A DNA stretch of 64,000 nt from Hydrogenoanaerobacterium saccharovorans (GTDB taxonomy: Bacteria; Bacillota; Clostridia; Oscillospirales; Ruminococcaceae): positions 62,001 through 126,000 of the forward strand of contig NZ_JACSNR010000009.1 of assembly GCF_016901815.1 (NCBI RefSeq), given 5' to 3'. Positions 25,010 to 34,278 of the stretch are shown one piece after another. Position 1 is the first letter of the stretch, and every line of letters starts with the position of its first letter. Made by a program: the position numbers and the translations under genes. The notes below the pieces were generated by a model. The model was not told where the DNA came from. It did no database searches and saw only the letters and a list, made by a program, of their open reading frames with translations.

Positions 25010-26764
25010 ATGACGAACACAGTCAAGCAGCTGAGCAAAAGCGTGCGGGAGTATAAGCGGGATGCCATCCTCACTCCGGTATTTGTAATCGGCGAAGTTG
25101 CCATGGATGTTGTAATCCCGATGCTGATCTCTAATCTCATCGATTACGGCATTACACCCGGCAACATGGACTACATTTACACGGTGGGATTCCAGCTGGT
25201 AGTTGCCTGTCTGGTGGCACTGGCCCTGGGAGTTCTCTCGGGCCGGCACGCAGCCAAGGCTTCCGCCGGTTTTGCCAAGAACCTGCGCAAGGATATGTAC
25301 TACAATATACAGGACTTCGCGTTTTCCAACATTGATAAGTTTTCCACACCCAGTATCATCACCCGTATGACCACCGATGTCACCAATGTGCAGATGGCTT
25401 TCCAGATGGTGATCCGTGTGGCAGTGCGGTCGCCCATCATGCTGATTTCGGCACTGTTCATGGCCTTCCGCCTGGGCGGCAAGATGGCAATGGTTTATCT
25501 CATTGTCATTCCGCTGCTGGGCTTCGGACTCTACTTCATCTCCACTTCGGTTGCCAAGATCTTCAAGCGGGCATTCAAGCGGTATGATGCCCTCAATGCC
25601 GTAGTTCAGGAGAATGTAAGCGGTATCCGGGTTGTAAAGAGCTATGTCCGTGAGGACTATGAGATCAAGAAGTTCACCGATATGTCCGAGGGTATGCGGC
25701 AGGACTTCACCAAGGCCGAAACCCGTCTGGCCCTCAATATGCCCATGATGCAGCTGTGTATTTACAGCACCATGACAGCCATCTTCTGGTTCGGTTCCCG
25801 GTTCATTCTGTCTGGCGGCATGACCACCGGCAACCTGATGAGCCTGGTTACATATACCATGCAGATGCTCAACTCGATGATGATGCTCTCGATGGTATTC
25901 ACCATGATCGTAATGTCCCGTGCTTCCATGGAGCGTATCGCGGAACTGCTCCGTGAAACCCCCGACATCCAGAGCGCCCCGGACGGCGTCAGCGAAGTCA
26001 AGGACGGCAGCATCGAGTTTAAGAATGTGTCCTTCAGCTATAAGGGCGAGGGTACCAATCCCAGCCTGATGGATGTGAACCTCTCCATCCGCAGCGGCGA
26101 GACCATCGGTATCATCGGTTCCACCGGTTCTGCCAAGAGTACCCTGGTACAGCTGATCCCGCGGCTCTATGACGCCACCGAAGGCGAAGTGCTGGTAGGC
26201 GGCGTCAATGTCAAGAACTATGATCTGGAAGCACTGCGCAACTCGGTTGCCATGGTACTGCAGAAGAATGTACTGTTCTCCGGTACCATCAAATCGAACC
26301 TGCGCTGGGGCGATGAGAATGCCACCGATGAAGAGATGATCACCGCCTGCAAGCATGCTCAGGCCGATGACTTTATCCAGAGCTTCCCGGACAAGTATGA
26401 TTCCCGTATTGAACAGGGCGGTACCAATGTATCGGGCGGACAGAAGCAGCGTCTGTGTATTGCCCGCGCACTGCTCAAGAAGCCCAAGATCCTGATCCTG
26501 GACGACTCCACCAGCGCGGTGGATACCAAGACAGATGCCATGATCCGGGATGCCCTTGCCAATGACCTGGCAGACACCACCAAGATCATTGTAGCCCAGC
26601 GTGTAACCTCCATTCAGGATGCGGACCGCATCATTGTAATGGACGAGGGCCGCATCAATGGTATCGGCACCCATGAGGAACTGCTCCGGACCAATGAGAT
26701 CTACCGCGAAGTATACACATCACAGCAGAAGGGAGGAGACGAAGAGAATGCCCAGAATGAATAG
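25010..26764 (+). CDS. Multidrug-type ABC exporter half, degenerate nucleotide site
   Basis: A 584-residue fusion of a six-helix membrane domain (about 1-310) and an ATPase domain (about 335-575). The Walker A reads GSTGSAKST, with Ala375 in place of the usual Gly. The signature is VSGGQKQR, and after Walker B the catalytic Glu is replaced by Asp499 (LILDDSTSAVD). This is the pattern of the degenerate half of heterodimeric exporters such as BmrCD, LmrCD and TM287/288. GGAGGGG precedes the ATG. It overlaps the following gene by 17 bp. Confidence 0.92.
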   Translation: MTNTVKQLSKSVREYKRDAILTPVFVIGEVAMDVVIPMLISNLIDYGITPGNMDYIYTVGFQLVVACLVALALGVLSGRHAAKASAGFAKNLRKDMYYNIQDFAFSNIDKFSTPSIITRMTTDVTNVQMAFQMVIRVAVRSPIMLISALFMAFRLGGKMAMVYLIVIPLLGFGLYFISTSVAKIFKRAFKRYDALNAVVQENVSGIRVVKSYVREDYEIKKFTDMSEGMRQDFTKAETRLALNMPMMQLCIYSTMTAIFWFGSRFILSGGMTTGNLMSLVTYTMQMLNSMMMLSMVFTMIVMSRASMERIAELLRETPDIQSAPDGVSEVKDGSIEFKNVSFSYKGEGTNPSLMDVNLSIRSGETIGIIGSTGSAKSTLVQLIPRLYDATEGEVLVGGVNVKNYDLEALRNSVAMVLQKNVLFSGTIKSNLRWGDENATDEEMITACKHAQADDFIQSFPDKYDSRIEQGGTNVSGGQKQRLCIARALLKKPKILILDDSTSAVDTKTDAMIRDALANDLADTTKIIVAQRVTSIQDADRIIVMDEGRINGIGTHEELLRTNEIYREVYTSQQKGGDEENAQNE

Positions 26765-28661
26765 TACCGCGCTGCGGGACGAAAACAAGGTCGGCATCAA
26801 GCATGTGAACAAGAATGCCCTGAGCCGTCTGCTGAAGATTATCTTCTCGGATCACCGGGGCGCTCTGATTGTGGTAATGGTCTGCATTCTGATCACAGTA
26901 TTCACCAATGTAGCCAACTCTATGTTCCTGTCCACCCTGATTGATGACTATATCACCCCCATGCTGGCAAGCGGCAGCCGGGACTTCTCCGGTCTGGACC
27001 GTGCCATTGCCACTATGATCGGCATCTATGCCGCCGGTATTCTGGCTTCCTTTACCTATCAGCGGCTGATGGCCTATGTGACCCAGGGCACCATGAAGAA
27101 GATCCGTGACCAGATGTTCTCCCACATGCAGACCCTGCCCATCCGGTATTTTGATACCCACAGCCATGGCGGCATCATGAGCCATTACACCAACGATACC
27201 GATACCCTGCGTCAGATGATCTCCATGAGCATCCCGCAGATCTTCTCGGCTACCGTAACCATTATCTCGGTATTCTGCGCCATGCTCTATACCAGCATTC
27301 CGCTGACCATCTTTGTACTGTTCACCCTGGCAATCATGGTGTTCACCTCCGGTCAGATCGGCAGGCGCAGCGGCAAGTACTTTATCCGTCAGCAGAATGA
27401 GATCGGTGAAGTGAACGGCTATATCGAGGAAATGATCGAAGGTCAGCGTGTAGTACAGGTATTCTGCCATGAGGAGCAGGCCAAGGCTGACTTCGATAAG
27501 AAGAATGATTCCCTCTGCGAGGCCATGACCAAGGCCAATACCTATGCCAATATCCTGATGCCCGCTGTTATGAGCCTGGGCAACCTGCAGTATGCCCTGA
27601 TCGCTCTGCTGGGCGGCGCGCTGGCGATCAACGGCATCGGCGGCACCACACTGGGTACCGTAGCTACCTTCATGACCCTGAGCAAGAGCTTCAATATGCC
27701 CATTTCCCAGGTATCCCAGCAGCTCAACTCCATTGTTATGGCGCTGGCTGGCGCGGAGCGTATCTTCGACCTCATGGACGAGGAGCCTGAAACCGATGAG
27801 GGCAATGTCACCCTGGTCAACGCCAAGTTCGACAAGGACGATCAGCTCATCGAAAGCGAAGAGGAAACCGGTATCTGGGCCTGGAAGGTTCCCCACAAGG
27901 AGGACGATGGCTTCGATTATGTACAGCTCAAGGGTGAGGTACGGTTCTACGATGTAGACTTCGGCTACACCCCGGACAAGATTGTCCTGCATGACATCAG
28001 CCTCTATGCGGAACCCGGCCAGAAGATCGCCTTTGTAGGCGCTACCGGTGCCGGTAAGACCACCATTACCAACCTCATCAACCGGTTCTATGATATTGCC
28101 GATGGCAAGATCCGGTATGACGGCATCAATATCAACAAGATCAAGAAGGGTGACCTGCGCCGCAGTCTGGGCATTGTGCTCCAGGATGTAAGCCTGTTCA
28201 CCGGCACCATCCGGGAGAATATCCGGTATGGCAAGCTCACTGCCACCGACGAGGAAGTCTATGCGGCAGCACAGCTGGCTGGTGCGGACAGCTTTATCCA
28301 TCTGCTGCCGGACGGCTATGATACCGTCCTCACCGGCGGCGGCACCAGTCTTTCCCAGGGCCAGCGGCAGCTGCTGTCCATTGCCCGCGCGGCAGTGGCA
28401 GACCCGCCGGTTATGATCCTGGACGAGGCAACTTCTTCCATCGATACCCGTACCGAAGCCATTGTACAGCAGGGTATGGACAGCCTGATGTATGGACGTA
28501 CTGTCTTTGTCATCGCCCACCGGCTCTCCACCATCCGCAACAGCGATGTCATCATGGTACTGGATCATGGACACATCATCGAACGCGGCAACCACGAAAA
28601 GCTGCTCGCCGAGAAGGGCACCTATTATCAGCTCTATACCGGTGCGTTCGAACTGGAATAA
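26748..28661 (+). CDS. Multidrug-type ABC exporter half, canonical nucleotide site
   Basis: A 637-residue partner of the previous gene: membrane domain (about 40-350), a longer acidic insert before the ATPase (about 360-400), then GATGAGKTT Walker A, LSQGQRQ signature and MILDEATSSID with catalytic Glu560. Together they form a heterodimeric exporter with one weak and one active ATP site. ATG 26748 has GGGAGGAG 9 bases upstream, inside the end of the upstream gene. Confidence 0.92.
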   Translation: MPRMNSTALRDENKVGIKHVNKNALSRLLKIIFSDHRGALIVVMVCILITVFTNVANSMFLSTLIDDYITPMLASGSRDFSGLDRAIATMIGIYAAGILASFTYQRLMAYVTQGTMKKIRDQMFSHMQTLPIRYFDTHSHGGIMSHYTNDTDTLRQMISMSIPQIFSATVTIISVFCAMLYTSIPLTIFVLFTLAIMVFTSGQIGRRSGKYFIRQQNEIGEVNGYIEEMIEGQRVVQVFCHEEQAKADFDKKNDSLCEAMTKANTYANILMPAVMSLGNLQYALIALLGGALAINGIGGTTLGTVATFMTLSKSFNMPISQVSQQLNSIVMALAGAERIFDLMDEEPETDEGNVTLVNAKFDKDDQLIESEEETGIWAWKVPHKEDDGFDYVQLKGEVRFYDVDFGYTPDKIVLHDISLYAEPGQKIAFVGATGAGKTTITNLINRFYDIADGKIRYDGININKIKKGDLRRSLGIVLQDVSLFTGTIRENIRYGKLTATDEEVYAAAQLAGADSFIHLLPDGYDTVLTGGGTSLSQGQRQLLSIARAAVADPPVMILDEATSSIDTRTEAIVQQGMDSLMYGRTVFVIAHRLSTIRNSDVIMVLDHGHIIERGNHEKLLAEKGTYYQLYTGAFELE

Positions 28662-28694
28662 GCAAGCATTCCCCAAACTTTTACCTCTTTATGA

Positions 28695-28733
28695 AAACAT
28701 CTCCGGAGAGAATTTCTCTCCGGAGATGTTTTT
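28695..28733 (+). terminator. Terminator of the marR-ABC operon
   Basis: AACATCTCCGGAGAG pairs perfectly with CTCTCCGGAGATGTT, loop AATTT, followed by TTT. Confidence 0.92.
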
Positions 28734-28757
28734 CTATGCGGATGGTTCAGCGTTGAT

Positions 28758-29138
28758 TCAGTTTTTGAGGAAGTCGCACTTCTGGCACTGACGGAGCAGC
28801 CCGGCCTGATCGTCCTTGGTATAGGCGCCCGACCACCGGCAGATGCTCTGGAGAATGGGAACAACTGTCTTTCCCTTTTCCGAGAGGCAGTATTCCACCC
28901 GGGGCGGGATCTCGTTATAGGAATGGCGTTCCACCAGCTCATCGGCAATGAGTTCCTTGAGGGCGGCAGCCAGTACGGCATCGGTGATATTGAGCATTTC
29001 TCCCCGCAGGGCACTGTACCGCAGGGTGCCCTTTTCATTGAGGACACAGATAATTCTCGACTTCCATTTGCCGCCGAATACACTGAGCCCATATTCCAGC
29101 GGACAGCGGATTTCCTTTTCAGTTTTGGGCTGACGCAT
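28758..29138 (-). CDS. HxlR-family transcriptional regulator
   Basis: A 126-residue winged-helix regulator. Family marks: CPLEYGLSVFGGKWKSRII near the N-terminus, LRYSALRGEMLNITDAVLAA (recognition helix), and the Cys-containing tail CQKCDFLKN. HxlR proteins often sense reactive electrophiles or redox stress through cysteines. It is divergent from the OsmC-family gene, with a long palindrome between them, so it probably controls that gene and itself. Confidence 0.87.
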   Translation of the reverse strand: MRQPKTEKEIRCPLEYGLSVFGGKWKSRIICVLNEKGTLRYSALRGEMLNITDAVLAAALKELIADELVERHSYNEIPPRVEYCLSEKGKTVVPILQSICRWSGAYTKDDQAGLLRQCQKCDFLKN

Positions 29139-29177
29139 GATTGATACCTCCCATGGGAACAGGATTTTCTGTTAGAT

Positions 29178-29320
29178 AGAATAGCAGATTGGCTATGGAA
29201 ATACAAGCGGATATGAAATAAATAAGCTGCTCAGGAAAAGAATATCCAAATACTATGAAAATTATAAGATACTTATAGTTTTCATGATATATTGCGGGAG
29301 AGTGGAAATACTGATACAAT
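29178..29320. promoter_or_regulatory. Divergent control region of hxlR and osmC-like genes with a 31-bp palindrome
   Basis: Leftward promoter TTGTAT/17 bp/TATTCT (complement of 29201-29206 and 29178-29183). Rightward promoter TTGCGG 29292-29297, 17 bp, TACAAT 29315-29320. Between them a palindrome spans 29255-29285: arms ATGAAAATTATAAG and CTTATAGTTTTCAT around ATA, one mismatch. It ends 6 bp before the rightward -35 box and is the likely HxlR operator. Confidence 0.75.
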
Positions 29321-29387
29321 GGGAATATCGCCGGAGCAAGGGCTCCGGGAATCCAAAAAACTGACTGATCAGGAGGAAACCCCCTTT

Positions 29388-29774
29388 ATGATTACCGTAA
29401 CTGGTACACGCGAAAACTACATTGCCGAAATGACTGCCGACCGAGGCACCCTGAACGCCACCCACTGCGATATTCCGGTGGAGCAGGGCGGCGACAACGC
29501 CTATATGCGTCCCGGCGAGACCCTGCTCTCCGCCCTGGGCGCCTGCATGAACATCACCGCCCGGAAGTATCTGAACCGGGACGGCCTGGACTATGACAGC
29601 GTCACCGTCAAGGCCGAGATGGCACGGGAAAACGGCGTCACCAAGATCCGCACCAAGCTGGAGATCCACGGCGCCCTGAGCCAGGCCGATAAGGATCGGA
29701 TCATCGCGGAAGTGGCCTCCTGCCCGGTATGCGAGATCCTGTCCGGCCCCATCGAACTGGGCAAGCTGGACTGA
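29388..29774 (+). CDS. OsmC-family protein
   Basis: A 128-residue OsmC/Ohr-fold protein with the two redox cysteines in LGACMNITARKY (Cys53) and SCPVCEIL near the C-terminus. The family reduces organic peroxides with thiols. ATG 29388 follows AGGAGG by 11 bases. The divergent HxlR regulator suggests induction by oxidative or electrophile stress. Confidence 0.87.
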   Translation: MITVTGTRENYIAEMTADRGTLNATHCDIPVEQGGDNAYMRPGETLLSALGACMNITARKYLNRDGLDYDSVTVKAEMARENGVTKIRTKLEIHGALSQADKDRIIAEVASCPVCEILSGPIELGKLD

Positions 29775-29810
29775 TTTTTCCTCCGGCACCTCCCACAGCT
29801 TTGCAGCAGA

Positions 29811-29835
29811 AGAGCCCTGACCAGGGCTCTTTTTG
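29811..29835 (+). terminator. Terminator after the osmC-like gene
   Basis: AGAGCCCT pairs with AGGGCTCT, loop GACC, then TTTTT. Confidence 0.9.
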
Positions 29836-29876
29836 TTTTGCCGGAAAACGGAGCGGAGAATGGGGAAGTCTGCTCA

Positions 29877-29906
29877 TGGACAGGGCAGGAATCCGCCTGC
29901 TATAAT
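29877..29906 (+). promoter_or_regulatory. Promoter of a small membrane-protein gene
   Basis: TGGACA 29877-29882, 18 bp, TATAAT 29901-29906. Confidence 0.6.
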
Positions 29907-29972
29907 AAAATAAAAGGAGCTGCCCCGGTGACAGCATACAATCGCCCGCATCATATAAGGAGGGAATACAGT

Positions 29973-30434
29973 ATGAGCGCTTCTTCCCGTGATCTGTCCA
30001 TACCGGACGGCCTGATCCTGTTTCTGCCGGCAGTGCCGGGTATGCTGTTTCTCTATATTGCGGAGGTGATCCCCAAGGTCTGCGCCGGACTGGGGCTGGA
30101 GCTGGGGCTTTCGGGCTATGCCCTGCTGGAGGCTGTCTTTATCGGGTGCGCCCTTTCCCCGGCGGCGGGGCTGCCGCTTTACTGCTGGTACTTTTTCCGG
30201 AGGGGACTGGGGAGCAATCCGGTCTATCCGGCGCTATTCTATCTGGCCCAGAGTTTTGCTTCCATTCTGGGCATGACGCTGCTGGTGCGCAGTCTCTTGT
30301 TCCCAGATGCCCCGGCAGAGGAGCTGTCCGGCTTCCTGCTGCCGCTGCTCATTGCCCTGGGGCTGCTCCTCCCGCTGATGACCGGCATATCCGCCGGGAT
30401 CTGCCGCCTGGCGCGCCGCCGCATGGGACGATAG
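29973..30434 (+). CDS. Membrane protein of unknown function
   Basis: A 153-residue hydrophobic protein, not recognised. Four membrane segments are visible (about residues 13-35, 45-75, 85-108 and 120-143), and a basic tail RLARRRMGR follows the last one. AAGGAGGG lies 9 bases before ATG 29973, and the gene has its own promoter. No neighbour suggests a role. Confidence 0.7.
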   Translation: MSASSRDLSIPDGLILFLPAVPGMLFLYIAEVIPKVCAGLGLELGLSGYALLEAVFIGCALSPAAGLPLYCWYFFRRGLGSNPVYPALFYLAQSFASILGMTLLVRSLLFPDAPAEELSGFLLPLLIALGLLLPLMTGISAGICRLARRRMGR

Positions 30435-30545
30435 CCTGTCCGGGGCCTGCCTGAGCGGGTCCCGGATTTTATGGTTTTGCAGTTTCTTCTCTCTATATTC
30501 TTCAAAAATGCGGCTGTTTTTGGACAGCTTTCAGTCAAAACCAAA

Positions 30546-30638
30546 ATATTCTGCAAAAACGCTTTATTTATATTGCAGAATATGATATGATAAGCCCAAC
30601 ACACCTCACGCCGTCGGGCGAAGCGGCGTGGATTTTTT
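30546..30638 (+). promoter_or_regulatory. pyc leader: inverted repeat and attenuator-like hairpin
   Basis: Perfect 11-bp arms ATATTCTGCAA (30546-30556) and TTGCAGAATAT (30573-30583) flank 16 bp. A TATGAT -10-like box lies at 30587-30592, so the repeat covers the expected -35 region, as an operator would. About 20 bp further a stem CACGCCG/CGGCGTG (30607-30630) is followed by GATTTTTT, 20 bp before the pyc start. This resembles an intrinsic terminator placed as an attenuator. Confidence 0.55.
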
Positions 30639-30657
30639 ATGCAAGGGGACTGATACT

Positions 30658-33600
30658 ATGGAGAAAAAGATCCGCAAGGTACTGGTGGCAAACCGCGGTG
30701 AGATCGCGATCCGCATCTTCCGTGCCTGTTTTGACGCCAGTGTGCGCACAGTAGCCATCTATTCCAAGGAGGACAAGCTCTCGCTCTTCCGCACCAAGGC
30801 GGACGAAGCCTATCTCATCGGCGAGAACCGCAGCCCTCTCGGCGCCTATCTGGGCATTGAGGAGATCATCGCACTGGCAAAGCGCAAGAATGTGGATGCC
30901 ATCCACCCCGGCTATGGCTTCCTGTCCGAGAATGCCGACTTCGCCCGGGCCTGTGAGGAAGCAGGCATCATCTTCATCGGGCCGCCCAGTCAGATTCTCG
31001 ATCAGATGGGCGATAAGCTCCACGCCAAGGAAGTGGCACGCCGGTGCGGCGTACCGGTCATTCCCGGCAGTGAAAAGCCGGTGTCCGGTGTGGAGGAGGC
31101 CGTGCGCATTGCGGAGGAGGCCGGTTATCCGGTGATCCTCAAGGCGGCAGCCGGCGGCGGCGGACGAGGCATGCGCCGGGCCGACAATGCCGGGGAGATC
31201 GCCCGGAACTTTGAGCTGGTACGGAACGAGGCCCGCAAGTCCTTCGGCAATGATGACATCTTTGTGGAAAAGTTCCTGGAGGAGCCCAAGCACATCGAAG
31301 TGCAGATCCTCGCTGACCAGTACGGCAATGTGGTGCATCTCTTTGAGCGTGACTGTTCGGTGCAGCGCCGGTACCAGAAGGTGGTGGAGTTCACCCCGGC
31401 CTTCGGTATTTCCCCGGAAAAGCGCCAGCAGCTCTATGATGACGCAGTCAAGATCGCCAGGGAAGTGGGCTATGTCAACGCCGGTACCGTGGAGTTCCTG
31501 GTGGACAAGCACGGCAACCACTACTTCATCGAAATGAATCCCCGCATCCAGGTGGAACACACCGTCACCGAGATGGTCACCGGCATCGACCTGGTACGGG
31601 CCCAGATCGACATCGCCCAGGGCCTGCCGCTCTCCCACCCCTACATCGGCATCGAGAGCCAGGATTCCATCAAGCTGAGTGGCTATGCCATCCAGTGCCG
31701 TGTCACCACCGAAGACCCCACCAACAACTTTGCCCCGGATACCGGCAAGCTCACCACCTACCGTTCCGGCGGCGGCTTCGGCATCCGTCTGGACGCAGGC
31801 AACGCCTTCACCGGTGCGGAGATCACCCCGTACTATGACTCGCTGCTGGTAAAGATCACCGCCTTTGACCGTACCTTTGAGGGAGCGGTGCGCAAGGCCA
31901 AGCGTGGTATGGGCGAGATCCGCATCCGCGGCGTCAAGACCAATATGTCCTTCCTCAACAATATCCTCTCCCACCCGACCTTTGTAGCGGGCAAGTGCCA
32001 TACCAAGTTCATTGAGGAGACCCCGTCCCTCTTTGATGTCAAGGAGAGCAAGGACCGTGCCACCAAGGTGCTGCGGTATATCGGCAATACCATTGTCAGC
32101 CAGGAGGAGGGCTTCCAGAAGCCGATCCTGGACAATCCCCGGCTGCCTGATCCGGCTTCCCTGCCCGAGATCACAGCGCCCAACCTGCGGGAACTGCTCC
32201 GGGAGGGCGGCGCAAAGGCACTGACCAGCTGGGTCAAGGACCAGAAGAAGCTGCTCATCACCGATACCACCTTCCGGGACGCTCATCAGTCGCTGCTGGC
32301 TACCCGGGTGCGTACCCGGGATCTCACCGCCATTGCCGAGCCCACTGCCCATATCCTGCAGGACGCCTTCTCGCTGGAGGTCTGGGGCGGTGCCACCTTT
32401 GACACCTGCTACCGCTTCCTGCATGAATCCCCCTGGGAGCGTCTGGACCAGCTGCGTCAGGCCATTCCCAATATTCCGTTTCAGATGCTGGTGCGGGGCA
32501 TCAACGGTGTGGGCTACCATGCCTATCCCGACAATGTCATCCGGGAGTTTATCCGGGAGGCTGCCCGCAGCGGCATTGACATCTTCCGCATCTTCGACTC
32601 CTTCAATAACCCCGAATCCATGCGCCTTGCCATCGAAACCGTCAAGGAGATGGGCAAGGTGGCAGAGGTTTCCTTCTGCTATACCGACAATATCCTGGCT
32701 CCCAAGTATGAGAAGTACTCGTTGGACTACTATCTGAAGCTGGCAAAACAGCTGGAAGCCATGGGTGCGGATATTCTCTGCATCAAGGATATGGGCGGTC
32801 TGCTGCGTCCGCTGGCTGCCAAAAAGCTGGTGACTGAACTCCGGCAGGTGACCGATCTGCCCATCCATCTGCACACCCACGACACCAGCGGCAACCAGAT
32901 CGCTGCCCTGATGATGGCAGCCGATGCCGGTGTGGACATTGTGGATACTGCCATCAGCAGCATGAGCTCCCTCACCAGCCAGCCCTCGATGAACAGCCTG
33001 GTAACAGCCCTGGAGGGCAGCGACCGGGAGACCGGCTTCGATCCCCGGCAGCTGCAGAAGCTCTCGGACTACTGGGAGGATACCCGGAAGTACTATTCCG
33101 GCTTTGAAGGGGACATCAAGGTGCCCGAAACCGAGATCTACCGGTACGAGATCCCCGGCGGTCAGTATACCAACCTCAAGCCCCAGGTGGAATCCCTGGG
33201 ACTGGGACACCAGTTTGAGGAGGTCAAGGAGAAGTACAGCGAGGTCAATGACCTGCTGGGCGGTGTCATCAAGGTGACTCCTTCCTCCAAGATGGTGGGT
33301 GACTTTGCCATCTTCATGGTACAGAACAAGCTGGACCGGAACAATATCCTCGAGCGGGGCAAGGAACTCACCTTCCCCCGGTCGGTGGTGGACTACTTCA
33401 AGGGTATGATGGGTCAGAGCACCTTCCCGCTGCCCCAGGAGCTTTCCGAGGTGGTGCTCAAGGGCGAAAAGCCGCTGGACACCCTGCCCAGCAAGCTGCT
33501 GCCCCCGGCAGACTTTGATGCCATTGTGGAAAAGCTGCGGAAGATCAATCCCGCGGCGGGACTGCGCCAGGCCATTGCCTACTGCCTGTATCCCCAGGTG

Positions 33601-34092
33601 GTGGAGGACTTCCTGGCTGGCTATGAGACCTATGGCGACATCAGCCAGATGCCTTCGGACATCTTCTTCTACGGCATGGACCGGGGCGAGAGCATGGAGA
33701 TGAGCATCGAAGAGGGCAAGACCCTGATGATCAAGTACATCGGCCCGGGCGAACGCAATGACGATGGTACTCTGGAGCTGCAGTTCGAGCTCAACGGCAG
33801 CCGCCGCAATGTGCTGATCCGGGACCCCCATGCCGAAGTGGAAGCGGAGCAGATCCGTCTGGCCTCGGCGGAGGACAGGAGCGAGATCGGCGCCACCATC
33901 ATGGGTGCGGTATCCCGCATTGCGGTCAAGCCCGGCGACAAGGTGAAGAAGGGTGATGTGGTTGCCATTGTGGAGGCCATGAAGATGGAGACCGGCATCT
34001 CTGCCGCCATCGACGGCGTGGTGGAGGCAGTCTATGCCCAGCCCGGCGACATTGTCCAGGCCGGACAGCTGCTGGTACGCCTGAAGATCTGA
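30658..34092 (+). CDS. pyc: Pyruvate carboxylase
   Basis: A 1144-residue biotin enzyme making oxaloacetate from pyruvate, bicarbonate and ATP. The biotin carboxylase domain is at about 1-455 (LVANRGEIAIRIFRA, AAGGGGRGMR, MNPRIQVEHTVTE). The carboxyltransferase domain is at about 530-810 (DTTFRDAHQSLLATRVRTRD with metal-binding Asp, HLHTHDTSGNQ), followed by the allosteric/PT region and a C-terminal biotin carrier with EAMKMETG, Lys1109. The long single-chain form is complete. ATG 30658 gives the family-typical start MEKKIRKVLVANRG. Confidence 0.97.
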   Translation: MEKKIRKVLVANRGEIAIRIFRACFDASVRTVAIYSKEDKLSLFRTKADEAYLIGENRSPLGAYLGIEEIIALAKRKNVDAIHPGYGFLSENADFARACEEAGIIFIGPPSQILDQMGDKLHAKEVARRCGVPVIPGSEKPVSGVEEAVRIAEEAGYPVILKAAAGGGGRGMRRADNAGEIARNFELVRNEARKSFGNDDIFVEKFLEEPKHIEVQILADQYGNVVHLFERDCSVQRRYQKVVEFTPAFGISPEKRQQLYDDAVKIAREVGYVNAGTVEFLVDKHGNHYFIEMNPRIQVEHTVTEMVTGIDLVRAQIDIAQGLPLSHPYIGIESQDSIKLSGYAIQCRVTTEDPTNNFAPDTGKLTTYRSGGGFGIRLDAGNAFTGAEITPYYDSLLVKITAFDRTFEGAVRKAKRGMGEIRIRGVKTNMSFLNNILSHPTFVAGKCHTKFIEETPSLFDVKESKDRATKVLRYIGNTIVSQEEGFQKPILDNPRLPDPASLPEITAPNLRELLREGGAKALTSWVKDQKKLLITDTTFRDAHQSLLATRVRTRDLTAIAEPTAHILQDAFSLEVWGGATFDTCYRFLHESPWERLDQLRQAIPNIPFQMLVRGINGVGYHAYPDNVIREFIREAARSGIDIFRIFDSFNNPESMRLAIETVKEMGKVAEVSFCYTDNILAPKYEKYSLDYYLKLAKQLEAMGADILCIKDMGGLLRPLAAKKLVTELRQVTDLPIHLHTHDTSGNQIAALMMAADAGVDIVDTAISSMSSLTSQPSMNSLVTALEGSDRETGFDPRQLQKLSDYWEDTRKYYSGFEGDIKVPETEIYRYEIPGGQYTNLKPQVESLGLGHQFEEVKEKYSEVNDLLGGVIKVTPSSKMVGDFAIFMVQNKLDRNNILERGKELTFPRSVVDYFKGMMGQSTFPLPQELSEVVLKGEKPLDTLPSKLLPPADFDAIVEKLRKINPAAGLRQAIAYCLYPQVVEDFLAGYETYGDISQMPSDIFFYGMDRGESMEMSIEEGKTLMIKYIGPGERNDDGTLELQFELNGSRRNVLIRDPHAEVEAEQIRLASAEDRSEIGATIMGAVSRIAVKPGDKVKKGDVVAIVEAMKMETGISAAIDGVVEAVYAQPGDIVQAGQLLVRLKI

Positions 34093-34114
34093 ACAGCCCG
34101 CTGAATTACAGCAT

Positions 34115-34153
34115 AAAAAAGACCCTGCCGGAGCAGTCCGGCGGGGTCTTTTT
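34115..34153 (+). terminator. pyc terminator
   Basis: AAAAGACCCTGCCGG pairs with CCGGCGGGGTCTTTT (one mismatch), loop AGCAGT; it has A- and T-runs on both sides. Confidence 0.9.
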
Positions 34154-34177
34154 CTGTGGGACAGGGGAGAACGGGCC

Positions 34178-34219
34178 AAAAAACAGGCTCTGCCTGTGCC
34201 TGGAGCAGAGCCTGTTTTT
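34178..34219. terminator. Second bidirectional terminator, likely for the minus-strand remnant
   Basis: AAAAAACAGGCTCTGC pairs with GCAGAGCCTGTTTTTT around CTGTGCCTGGA. Both strands show T-runs. It lies 60 bp beyond the 3' end of the amidohydrolase remnant. Confidence 0.85.
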
Positions 34220-34278
34220 TCAAAGGACCCGGTGTCCTGAAGGGGGAAAGACGGGAACCGGGACAGAGGAAAGCGGAT

